Origin: Breviolum minutum Mf 1.05b.01
Taxonomy: Eukaryota > Sar > Dinophyceae > Suessiales > Symbiodiniaceae
Length of the DNA stretch: 64,000 nucleotides
NCBI GenBank assembly: GCA_000507305.1
Contig: DF240794.1
Coordinates: 1 to 64,000 of the forward strand
Direction of reading: 5' to 3'
The stretch's first letter is position 1, and the number at the start of each line of letters is the position of its first letter. The translations under genes were made by a program, and so were the position numbers. Shown in pieces: positions 1-7,727 of the stretch. The notes under the pieces are model-generated. The model made no database searches. It worked only from the letters and a program-made list of their open reading frames with translations, and was not told where the DNA came from.

Positions 1-1
1 G

Positions 2-451
2 GCTGCACCCTGGACTGCAGCGTGGGATTTGGCTTTACAACTGGCTTTGACTCCGGGGGAGTTTTTGGCTGTGGACCTTTCCCCATTGAATCCTTTGATC
101 CAGTCCTCTCGTTTGCTCTCAGCTGGCGAGTGGACTCCAACGGCTCGATTGGCTCGAGCTTTGGCTGCTGGGCGAAGTGCACGTCGCGCATTGCTTGAAG
201 GCCACTACTCTCAAGATTCAACTGCATTGCTGCCTGAAGGTTTGCGAAACACCTTCTATTTGTGCTTGTACTGCCCTTCACATCCTCGTGGATTCTGGAC
301 TGGAAGTGCTAAGGTGTATTTTGCAAACATCAAAGGTTCGGGGGGTGAAAGATTTCACCCTCAGAGTGTGAGCCATTCCTTTCCTTCGAGAGCGGAGTCG
401 GCGGCCTTCTTGCTTGGAGCTCAAGCAGAATGGCCACCTCAGCTGCAATAA
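2..451 (+). CDS. 5'-truncated upstream ORF of the retrotransposon
   Basis: Frame 2 is open from the left edge to a TAA at 449-451, so the start lies outside the window. The product has no recognised domain. It contains a basic stretch (about residues 50-70 of the visible part) and a compact segment with Cys and aromatic residues (about 237-300 nt). It overlaps the ATG of the Gag-like ORF by 22 nt in a different frame. That overlap suggests either translational coupling or frameshifting between two real ORFs, or one ancestral Gag reading frame broken by an indel. The second option cannot be excluded without another copy of the element. Confidence 0.5.
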   Translation, partial: AAPWTAAWDLALQLALTPGEFLAVDLSPLNPLIQSSRLLSAGEWTPTARLARALAAGRSARRALLEGHYSQDSTALLPEGLRNTFYLCLYCPSHPRGFWTGSAKVYFANIKGSGGERFHPQSVSHSFPSRAESAAFLLGAQAEWPPQLQ

Positions 452-2142
452 AGATGGGTGTGTCAGCAGACTTAGTGCGCTCCAGTCTGCAGACCGGAAC
501 TATGAGAGCGCTCAACTATACCGTGTGCTTGGTAAGCAGTGCAGAAGGTGTTCCAGAATGGCGAGCTCAGGTTTGTCTTCTTCAAGCCCGAGAACATGGT
601 TTCATGATCCTGACTCCGGATTTCGAAGAGGTCAGAGCTGCATTGACGGATTGGGATGTAGAAGAAGATGCCGATCAGGTGGTCATCTCCGAGGTGGATT
701 GTACCATCGAGACCAATCGGGGAACCTTGCTGGGAACAGCGAGTTGCTTCATCTGCGATGTGCCTTGGGACTATCTCCCTTTGTTCAGAAAGGTTCCTGT
801 CCGAGGCCTTGGAGAAGGTGCTTTCACTTTCGAGGTGGATTCTGCTTCAGGACGACCAATCTACTCTGCAGCTCGCGAGGTGGCTCGCAAATGGATAGCC
901 GAGGTCCTGGATGGCTCTACCGCCAACGAGTACCTATCGGCTGCCGATGGCTTTCAGACTGGAGAGGGAGAAGACGAAGAACTTTTGCCTGCAGAGACTC
1001 ATCCGAAGCCAAGGCGATCAGCGTTGAGGCCTCCAACTCAACAGCCAGAGGTCGAGGACACCGAAGCTTTGCACGTCAGGATAGCTCAGTTGGAAAGCTT
1101 GTTGACAAATCAAGGTCACCCTGCAGCTCCAGGTCAAAGAGACGAACTTGGTCGATCGTCAGTGCTGGCAGGAAAGAAAGGCGGCCTTTCTGCACAAGAG
1201 TGGGAAACTCTACGTCACGCAGTTGGTACTCCGCCAACCCGCGTGGGTCGCCACGAAGCTGCAAAAGTGTTGCCCGAACCGCCGGTGCCAGAGATCACCA
1301 TGGAAGCCGAGGCGGAGAAGGAAGTTGCAGACCTGGACGGAGAACAAGATTTGTTGGCAGCAGAACTTCAGCTGGGTTTGGGTCAGAGCAAAGCCGATCC
1401 ACTGCAGAGGATGTTGCTTCTTCAACTTCACCAGACAAACCAGTTGGTGAAAGCCCTTGCTCCGAAGAGTCAAGCAGATCCATTGACTGCTGTCCTCAGC
1501 GGTGGGGACAGCGGAAGCGCTTCGTCATCAGGAGGTGCCGTGAACGTGAAAGGTTACGCTGCCAGAGAAGTGTTCCTGAAGCAGATTCTCGAGGACCAGA
1601 AAGTGATCGAGGTGATTCGTGCCAATGCCAGGACCGAGTTGGGGATTTCTGCAACTCGCGAAGAACCATCGCTCTTGCGGACCTACTTGGAACAAAGGGT
1701 ACCCACGGGAGACCACAAAACTCTCATCCAGGTGGGGTACATGCTGGCTGCTGGTTGGGAGATTGGGGTCGAGCAGAACAACAGAGCCTTGATGGCCTTT
1801 GCAGCTCGAATGATGGTCTATGTGGAGCAGGCATGTCTGGATGGTGGAAGAACACAACTTGCCTGGTTGATGACTGGGCTGAGCGAACCCAACTTCCAAC
1901 AGCTCAGTGTGAACCGTCGAAGGAGCACCTTGAGCCCCTTCTCCCGATTAGCCTCACCGACGTGGATAGCAGCAAATGTCTCTTACCTAAGAGACATAGA
2001 CACCTTCGAATCTCGTCTCAAGCAAATCGGTGTGTTGACGAAGCCCCCAGCTCCACCTGCCACAGACGAAAAGGGTGGGAAAGGAGCCAAACGAACCAAG
2101 AAGAAAGGCGGAAAGGCGGACGAAGCTCCACCCGAAGCCTGA
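430..2142 (+). CDS. Gag-like protein of the YR retrotransposon
   Basis: A 570-residue ORF starts at an ATG in a favourable context (A at -3, G at +4) and ends at TGA 2140-2142. The product is acidic and Glu/Gln-rich in the middle. It has a Gly/Ser linker around residues 355-365, a predicted helical segment (about 370-530), and a Lys/Gly-rich C-terminal tail (about 540-565) suited to nucleic-acid binding. No CCHC zinc knuckle is visible. The role as Gag is inferred from position directly upstream of the reverse transcriptase and from the basic tail; Gag proteins of YR elements are poorly conserved. The reverse transcriptase frame is the same as this one, separated by the UGA stop and 63 nt to the next in-frame ATG. 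Confidence 0.7.
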   Translation: MATSAAIKMGVSADLVRSSLQTGTMRALNYTVCLVSSAEGVPEWRAQVCLLQAREHGFMILTPDFEEVRAALTDWDVEEDADQVVISEVDCTIETNRGTLLGTASCFICDVPWDYLPLFRKVPVRGLGEGAFTFEVDSASGRPIYSAAREVARKWIAEVLDGSTANEYLSAADGFQTGEGEDEELLPAETHPKPRRSALRPPTQQPEVEDTEALHVRIAQLESLLTNQGHPAAPGQRDELGRSSVLAGKKGGLSAQEWETLRHAVGTPPTRVGRHEAAKVLPEPPVPEITMEAEAEKEVADLDGEQDLLAAELQLGLGQSKADPLQRMLLLQLHQTNQLVKALAPKSQADPLTAVLSGGDSGSASSSGGAVNVKGYAAREVFLKQILEDQKVIEVIRANARTELGISATREEPSLLRTYLEQRVPTGDHKTLIQVGYMLAAGWEIGVEQNNRALMAFAARMMVYVEQACLDGGRTQLAWLMTGLSEPNFQQLSVNRRRSTLSPFSRLASPTWIAANVSYLRDIDTFESRLKQIGVLTKPPAPPATDEKGGKGAKRTKKKGGKADEAPPEA

Positions 2143-2205
2143 AACGCAATTCGTGTGCAAACCAGGGGATTCCTGAACAGCGCTCCTCGGGTGATCATTC
2201 GTGGC

Positions 2206-3966
2206 ATGATGAATGTGATAGGAGGGTTAATCAGTTTAATCATAGTTGTTTGGATCCCGATAGAGTTTTTAAGATGCATAAGCAGTTTGACCCATCGCAA
2301 GATTTCATGGACCCCTAGTGACATTTTGTGTGATGTGTTAAGACTCCTGGAGCGGGTCCCCACTTCATTCAATGTGTTTCGTGCTAGATCTTTGAAGCCT
2401 GCATGGATTTCTCGCAATGTTGAAGGCACTGCTACGCATGTGCCGCTGTGGCCTGTCCCCCCTCCTTTGTGGCGATGGACTGGTAATGCTTCACCAGGTC
2501 GTAAGCAGCGACAACGTAGAAGGTTGCATTATGTGAAGTTCTTACTTCTTCAGAGAATGGTTTGTATGCTAAATTGGATCACTCTTGGTTATCCTGATAC
2601 ACCCAGTCATAGAGCACAAGCAGGGGAGCCACTTAGCGATGAGCAGACCAAAGTTCTTGACACATTGGCTGGACATATCAGTCATTTTTGCAACCACGGC
2701 CGGATCGCTCGTGCTGACCTCGGCCGTTTTGGTGAAAAATTTGGTGCTTTGCAGACTGCCGCTGAGGAACTGCCAGATCATCTGGAAGTGGACCTAGAAG
2801 CCATTCTGCGTGAAATTAATGATAGCATGTGTTCGTATGTCAAGCGTGAGAAACCACATTTTGTGGAAGAGACCAAACATTCAGATGATCATGCAGCCTG
2901 TCACCATGAACCTTCAGAAGTGTTAATGCCAAATGTGACGAATAAACCAGTAATAGCAAAAAGGATAAAATGGAAACATCCTCCGGCTTTTGATGCTAGG
3001 CCTTTCTTAGTAGATCCTGTGGTTGCTGCAGTGTACGAAGACCCAGATTCTTTACGGATGCCTTCTTATCAATGGCCTAACAAGAGTAAAGCCCGAGTTC
3101 ATTGCCAAAGAAATGAACTTTTTGAGTTAATGAAAATTTGGGATGCTCACGGTTCTCTTGCCTTGTTTCCATGTTCTGAAGTTGACCCCCAAGAAACGGT
3201 GGGCCTTTTTGCAGTCCCCAAAGATGAGCATTTTGATCGGTTGATTATCAATCCCACTGTCTTGAATTCTCGTATGATGCCCTATAGCAACTTTACTCGC
3301 AAACTTGCACCGGGGGTTTTGCTCGGACTGTTGTCTTTGGGTCCCACAGAAAGCTTTAGGTATTGTGCTGATGATTTATCCGACTTCTACTACACATTCA
3401 AAGTTTCCCGGGCTAGAGCCCGAAGAAATTGCATAGGCACTATTTTCCATACCTCGGAAGTCTGCAATATGAGTTGTTTTGATAAACAGGCACAAGGCCC
3501 CTATTATCCTGCACTCAGCACCCTAGCCATGGGTGACTCTCATGCAGTAGAAATAGCACAGGGTAGTCATTTTTCATTATTGCAGATTCGTGGAGGTTGC
3601 ATGCGGGATTCAGAAACCTTGCAATATCGAAAGCCTATCCCCCGGGGAAATTTCTTTGAGTTGTTGGCAATTGACGATCACATTGGGGTTCAGAGGGTTC
3701 CGTCATCCGAGCTGAAGCTTAAGAAACCAGCCCGTGACACTCTTGTGTTTGAGCGTTCCAACAAAGCCTATGGGGAAGTTGGTTTAGTTTCTCATCCTGG
3801 CAAACAACGTCGTTTTGAAACCCAAGGAACCCTTTTGGGAGCTGATTTTGATGGGTGTATAAGGGTGTTGTTTGTGCCCCACGACCCCGTGTTCTTTTAC
3901 TTGCTTGGGTCACGGCAGTTGTGTGTAAGAAGGGCACCTGTACTCGCCAACTTCTGTCTTCTCTAG
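2206..3966 (+). CDS. Reverse transcriptase of the YR retrotransposon, frame-broken at its 3' end
   Basis: The frame opens after the Gag stop (2143); the first in-frame ATG is 2206, giving 586 residues to TAG 3964-3966. A conserved RT core runs from about 3100 to 3860. It has a fingers segment with VDPQETVGLFAVPK (about 3181-3222) followed by RLIINPTVLNSR, a palm Asp in CADDLSDFYYTFKV, and the catalytic box LAIDDHIGVQ (3664-3693), where IDD takes the place of YxDD. After the DFDG codons near 3855 the reading frame loses similarity to the RT thumb. The thumb continues one base back, in the frame starting at 3855, so the two ORFs formed a single polyprotein separated here by a -1 shift. No convincing slippery heptamer is visible, so a 1-nt deletion in this copy is the simpler explanation. 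Confidence 0.85.
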   Translation: MMNVIGGLISLIIVVWIPIEFLRCISSLTHRKISWTPSDILCDVLRLLERVPTSFNVFRARSLKPAWISRNVEGTATHVPLWPVPPPLWRWTGNASPGRKQRQRRRLHYVKFLLLQRMVCMLNWITLGYPDTPSHRAQAGEPLSDEQTKVLDTLAGHISHFCNHGRIARADLGRFGEKFGALQTAAEELPDHLEVDLEAILREINDSMCSYVKREKPHFVEETKHSDDHAACHHEPSEVLMPNVTNKPVIAKRIKWKHPPAFDARPFLVDPVVAAVYEDPDSLRMPSYQWPNKSKARVHCQRNELFELMKIWDAHGSLALFPCSEVDPQETVGLFAVPKDEHFDRLIINPTVLNSRMMPYSNFTRKLAPGVLLGLLSLGPTESFRYCADDLSDFYYTFKVSRARARRNCIGTIFHTSEVCNMSCFDKQAQGPYYPALSTLAMGDSHAVEIAQGSHFSLLQIRGGCMRDSETLQYRKPIPRGNFFELLAIDDHIGVQRVPSSELKLKKPARDTLVFERSNKAYGEVGLVSHPGKQRRFETQGTLLGADFDGCIRVLFVPHDPVFFYLLGSRQLCVRRAPVLANFCLL

Positions 3967-6752
3967 TGGGGTGTTGGATTCACGTTGTTCTTTTTCGTAG
4001 ACCATTATTAGCTCTTATGGATGCCCTCTTCAAAGTCATTTCCAAGGGTCCCAGCCGTCAGGTAATTTGCTTATCCTCCCAGTGTCGTCATGAATTGATG
4101 TCGTTATGTTTGCTTTGCTATTCAGCCCAATCAGACTTGAGAGCAAAAATCTGCCCCAAAATTTATGCACTAGATGCCTCCCCTTGGGGGGCGGGTGTTG
4201 TTGTAGCAGATTCGTGTAGCACTGCAACGGCTGAATTCTGGCGACATTCCGAGCAAAGGGGGTACCACACAAACTTACTTGGTCCTGCGGGAGGTACCCT
4301 TAAAGAACTTGGTTTTGACCCTCTTGAAGACACTTTGGCCGGGGAAGCTGATCTCATTCGTTTTTCTCCAGAAACCCCAGAGTTGAGGGTACCCACTTCC
4401 TTGAGTGAAGGATTCGTCTACGACTGCGTAGAATTGTTTCGTGGCTCAGGCAATTGGTCATCTTGCCATCAACAACATGGCTTTGTAGTTCATGACGGAT
4501 TTGACAACTCCGGCAGACGTTTGTTTTTCAAAGATCTTCTCGACAACAGCACCTTCAAAGAGGTTCTAGCATTGGCTCTTCGCAGAGTCGTTCGTGAATT
4601 TCATGCCGGGCCTCCATGTGTAACTTTTGGGACACTTAGACGACCCAGACTCCGAAGTTGTGAATTCCCTGCAGGATTCAACCCTAAAGATCCACTAACC
4701 GCATCTCATAATTTGCTAGCTCGTCGAACCGCCATGGTGGGCACTGTCGCAGTGATCACTGGTGTTTTCTTCAGCTGTGAGCAGACTGGTTCCTCAGTCA
4801 TGTTTAGGATGCATTGTTTTCGGGTCCTCATTACTTTAGGGTGTGTTATCACCAGGATGGCATTTTGCAATTTTGGGTCGGCGTTCAACAAACCATCCCA
4901 ATGGTTACATAACAAGGGTTGGCTTTTGCAGTTTGAAGGTCCGTGTAATTGCAAGTGGAAAAATAAACATTTCACGATTGAAGGGACATTCACCAAAGCT
5001 TCCATCGCTGAATTCAAATCTAGGTGTGTGCCTAGTGCAGTGGCTGTCTACGGTCGTGATCCTGTGGCTGGAGAAGCAGTGGCCAGTTATTCGGCTCAAT
5101 ATCCGATTTCGTTGATGTCCCGAATGGCTCAGGCCAGTCAGAACGCGGTTGAACAAGGGTGTCCTGTTATACCCATAGCCTCCCGTGTTTTAAGCATGAA
5201 AAGAGTTGGTTTAGCCCCTGATGCTGATTCTCTAGATTTGGCCTCCCCTGAAATTCCTTGTGAACCCAGAGCTTGGTTTGAGGATCCAGAGTGGATAGGC
5301 GAATTAGCAGATTCACTTAAATTCCGGAAAGTTTTCCAGTATCATTTCAAGCAACGCAATCACATTAATGTTCAAGAGAGTAGAGTCTATGCATCATGGA
5401 TTAAGCATTGTGCTAAAGCTCACAGAGACTCCAGGTTTGTAGGCCTGCTAGATAGTAGAGTCACCATAGGAGCTGCTAGCAAGGGTCGTTCCAGCAGTTA
5501 TGCTATCTCCCGGGTTTTGAAGCAGTCGATTCCTTATGTCATTGGTAGTAACCTTTATCCTGGTGCTTTACATGTGTATTCAAGTAAGAACAGGGGGGAT
5601 GGACCATCCCGTGACAAGGAAATTGCTGCACCTACGAAAGCAGCTCCTCGCTGGTATGAAGACCTTTGCAAGGGCGACTATCGCACTTTCGACATCACTT
5701 GCCAAGCAGCTCATTTTCCCAAGAATGCTGCCAGATGGTTACGAATGCTGTTACTCCTCTCAGGAGACATTGAGCGGAACCCCGGTCCACCAAAGGACCC
5801 CAGGGGAGAACTGGATTTAGGAACCGGCTTCCACAAAGCAACAGCTGAAAGAATGCATCGTTGTTTAGCTGCTTTCCAAGACTGGATCACACGTGAACTT
5901 GGTCTTCCCTGGGATGGTGTGATGGCACAAGCTGACAGCTGTGCTTTCGCGCTTAGAGCCTATGGCATGCATTTGTTCAGGACTGGACAAGCTCGTTACC
6001 GATATGTTTATACGCTGACAGCTGTGCAAGACCGTTTCCCCCAGTTTAGGCAGTTTTTGGGAGCAGCTTGGCAGATTGATAAGAAATGGCAGATAGCAGA
6101 ACCTGGAGCTTGCCGACCAGTTATGCCCATTTCAGTTTTCCGGGCTTCGTTATGCATCGGGTTGCTGTGGGGGTGGAAGCGCTGGGTGGGAGTCACCCTC
6201 CTAGCCTATGCTGGCATGTTACACCCTGCTGAGTTTATCGATCTTGAACGCAGAGATTTGATGTTGCCAGCGGACACGTGCTATACTACCCGTGACCTTT
6301 ACATTCATCTCAGGAATCCTAAGACGGCGAGGTTTGCTCGCCAGCAGCATGTGAAGATCTGCGATCCTGAAATTCTTCATTTTGCTGTTCGTGTTTTCAG
6401 TGAGTTTCCCCTGAGAGAGAAGCTGTATGGTGCAACCATCAGTGCTTATAGAGGACAGTGGAACTGCATCATGGGAAGGTTGGGCATACCATATCGACAA
6501 ACTCAGCGTGGCATGACGCCAGGCACTTTGCGTGGATCAGGAGCTACAAGAATGTATTTAGACACAGAGGACATCCCACTTATCTTGTGGCGAGGTAGGT
6601 GGGCTCGGCTGCGAACTCTCGAGTTTTATCTTCAAGAAGTTGCTGCTCAAGTTTTTACCCACAGCTTGTCGCAGCAATCGCAGCAGATGATTCAACGCTT
6701 ACATACTGCATGTTCGAGTGTTTTTCATTATTTTCTGCATGAGGCGTGCTAA
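3855..6752 (+). CDS. RNase H / methyltransferase-like / 2A / tyrosine recombinase polyprotein
   Basis: The ORF is open from 3855 with a GTG, not a true start; it continues the RT thumb after the frame break. Residues about 103-125 (YALDASPWGAGVVVAD) match the DIRS-type RNase H start. Residues about 185-260 carry VELFRGSGNWS and AGPPCVTFG, resembling motifs I and IV (PC) of a cytosine-5 methyltransferase fold. Residues about 630-645 contain a 2A-type motif (GDIERNPGP). Residues about 750-945 form the tyrosine recombinase: a first-Arg box reading GMLHPAEF, a Lys in RNPKT, TLRGSGATRMY, and the nucleophile Tyr in GRWARLRTLEFYLQE. Family members normally have Arg where His (CAC) stands in GMLHP, so this recombinase is probably inactive. 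Stop TAA is at 6750-6752. Confidence 0.85.
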   Translation: MYKGVVCAPRPRVLLLAWVTAVVCKKGTCTRQLLSSLVGCWIHVVLFRRPLLALMDALFKVISKGPSRQVICLSSQCRHELMSLCLLCYSAQSDLRAKICPKIYALDASPWGAGVVVADSCSTATAEFWRHSEQRGYHTNLLGPAGGTLKELGFDPLEDTLAGEADLIRFSPETPELRVPTSLSEGFVYDCVELFRGSGNWSSCHQQHGFVVHDGFDNSGRRLFFKDLLDNSTFKEVLALALRRVVREFHAGPPCVTFGTLRRPRLRSCEFPAGFNPKDPLTASHNLLARRTAMVGTVAVITGVFFSCEQTGSSVMFRMHCFRVLITLGCVITRMAFCNFGSAFNKPSQWLHNKGWLLQFEGPCNCKWKNKHFTIEGTFTKASIAEFKSRCVPSAVAVYGRDPVAGEAVASYSAQYPISLMSRMAQASQNAVEQGCPVIPIASRVLSMKRVGLAPDADSLDLASPEIPCEPRAWFEDPEWIGELADSLKFRKVFQYHFKQRNHINVQESRVYASWIKHCAKAHRDSRFVGLLDSRVTIGAASKGRSSSYAISRVLKQSIPYVIGSNLYPGALHVYSSKNRGDGPSRDKEIAAPTKAAPRWYEDLCKGDYRTFDITCQAAHFPKNAARWLRMLLLLSGDIERNPGPPKDPRGELDLGTGFHKATAERMHRCLAAFQDWITRELGLPWDGVMAQADSCAFALRAYGMHLFRTGQARYRYVYTLTAVQDRFPQFRQFLGAAWQIDKKWQIAEPGACRPVMPISVFRASLCIGLLWGWKRWVGVTLLAYAGMLHPAEFIDLERRDLMLPADTCYTTRDLYIHLRNPKTARFARQQHVKICDPEILHFAVRVFSEFPLREKLYGATISAYRGQWNCIMGRLGIPYRQTQRGMTPGTLRGSGATRMYLDTEDIPLILWRGRWARLRTLEFYLQEVAAQVFTHSLSQQSQQMIQRLHTACSSVFHYFLHEAC
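5742..5789 (+). other. 2A-like ribosome-skipping motif inside the polyprotein
   Basis: The codons give a hydrophobic run of Met and Leu followed by SGDIERNPGP, matching the 2A consensus D(V/I)ExNPG|P. Known 2A peptides make the ribosome skip the Gly-Pro bond. Here that would release the upstream RT/RNase H/methyltransferase part and start the recombinase product with the Pro at 5787-5789 (residue 645 of the open frame). The downstream product would be about 321 residues, starting well before the recombinase core. Confidence 0.85.
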
Positions 6753-6780
6753 AACTTGCAGTGCAGGATCCTGGTGTTGG

Positions 6781-6947
6781 AAGTGGCCTTTGACATCCTT
6801 TGGCATCTACGCTTTCAGCTTGGCAGGATTTCCCTTTTTGATTGACAGTGTGAGTTGAAACATCTCATCCTGTGGTCATGCAGAGCTTTGCAGCTCCAAA
6901 GATTGGAGCTTGGGCAGCTTAGAAAATGGGAGCGAGAAAAGTGAGAT
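6781..6947 (+). repeat. 3' direct repeat copy 1 (candidate B1)
   Basis: This 167-bp sequence recurs at 7015-7181 with two substitutions (T/G and C/G), an offset of 234 bp. It starts 28 bp after the recombinase stop codon. It includes a short near-palindrome around AGCTTTGCAGCTCCAAAG. Position and order fit the B1 unit of split direct repeats in PAT/Ngaro-type YR retrotransposons. Confidence 0.85.
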
Positions 6948-7014
6948 GGAAGTATCTCATGAGGGAGTGAAAATGTCTGTCCTCAAGCTTCCCACGAGCC
7001 ACCCTCCCAGCTTG
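6948..7014 (+). repeat. 67-bp spacer between the direct repeats (candidate A2)
   Basis: Unique sequence between the two 167-bp copies. In the split-repeat model this segment is A2 and should have a twin (A1) at the 5' end of the element, left of the window. No twin was seen in the visible part. Confidence 0.5.
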
Positions 7015-7181
7015 AAGTGGCCGTTGACATCCTTTGGCATCTACGCTTTCAGCTTGGCAGGATTTCGCTTTTTGATTGACAGTGTGAGTTGAAACATCTC
7101 ATCCTGTGGTCATGCAGAGCTTTGCAGCTCCAAAGATTGGAGCTTGGGCAGCTTAGAAAATGGGAGCGAGAAAAGTGAGAT
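7015..7181 (+). repeat. 3' direct repeat copy 2 (candidate B2), right end of element
   Basis: Second copy of the 167-bp repeat, 99% identical by eye to 6781-6947. The match stops exactly at a TATATATATA run beginning at 7180, which marks the likely right border of the retrotransposon. Confidence 0.85.
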
Positions 7182-7661
7182 ATATATATATATACTTGAT
7201 TGATTTCGATCGTATTTCACCAGTACCAATTGCACTAATGCCTTTTTTTTCGTACCCAACAGCCCGCTGGTCTGATCTTCCCCCGCTTCAATCAGTACTG
7301 TTTTTGAAATTCGCTTTTCCCATAAAGGCATTTCCACCCAACAAAAGGTGTGATTCGTATTGATTCGTGATATTCACCCATCAAAAATGGTTGATTGTTT
7401 TTGGGGGGTTTGTTTCATATCTGGATTCCCAACTGACAAGGAGCAACTCATATCCTTGCAGGGTCATGGACCTGAGGCACAATGGGGAATCCAGGAATAT
7501 TAGGCGCTGGATTTGTTTGGAGACATAGACATTTCAAAACTGTTGGGTTTTCTGGCTTTTTTGTCCAGCTTTTTTGTTTTACAGTTGTAAAAATCAGTGC
7601 AACTTGTGGGGGATATGAAGGAATATCCTCACAAATATTGATAGATTGATTGACTCCCAAG

Positions 7662-7727
7662 TTGCAATCCTCCCTCAATGAAGCGATTGAGGTGGATCGC
7701 TTGCGGCGTAGAGTTCACAATGCGATT
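7662..7727 (+). CDS. Kinesin stalk exon (coiled coil)
   Basis: After an AG at 7660-7661, 22 codons read as a charged heptad-like helix (LQSSLNEAIEVDRL then RRRVHNAIE), as expected for the stalk just before a kinesin-14 motor. It ends at a possible GA donor (GACGGG). The codons upstream include no obvious exon before the retrotransposon border, 480 bp away. Assignment to the kinesin is by position and coiled-coil character only. Confidence 0.5.

Larger units (their letters stand above)
1..7181 (+). mobile_element. Tyrosine-recombinase (DIRS/PAT/Ngaro-like) retrotransposon, 5' end outside window
   Basis: One + strand block holds, in order, an upstream ORF (2-451), a Gag-like ORF (430-2142), reverse transcriptase (2206-3966), then RNase H, a methyltransferase-like domain, a 2A-type motif and a tyrosine recombinase (3855-6752). 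It ends in two nearly identical 167-bp direct repeats (6781-6947 and 7015-7181). Reverse transcriptase with RNase H and a tyrosine recombinase in place of an integrase defines YR retrotransposons. The repeat-spacer-repeat 3' end fits the split direct repeats (A1 ... B1-A2-B2) of the PAT and Ngaro groups, so the matching A1 should lie left of the window. The right border at 7181 is where the second repeat copy stops and a TA run begins. A -1 frame break and a recombinase active-site change suggest this copy is no longer autonomous. Confidence 0.88.

Noticed and set aside
414..2318. 634-residue + strand open frame overlapping Gag
   Set aside because: Arg/Ser-rich shadow of the Gag frame with no start context and no domain; the Gag frame has an ATG with good context and ends just before RT.
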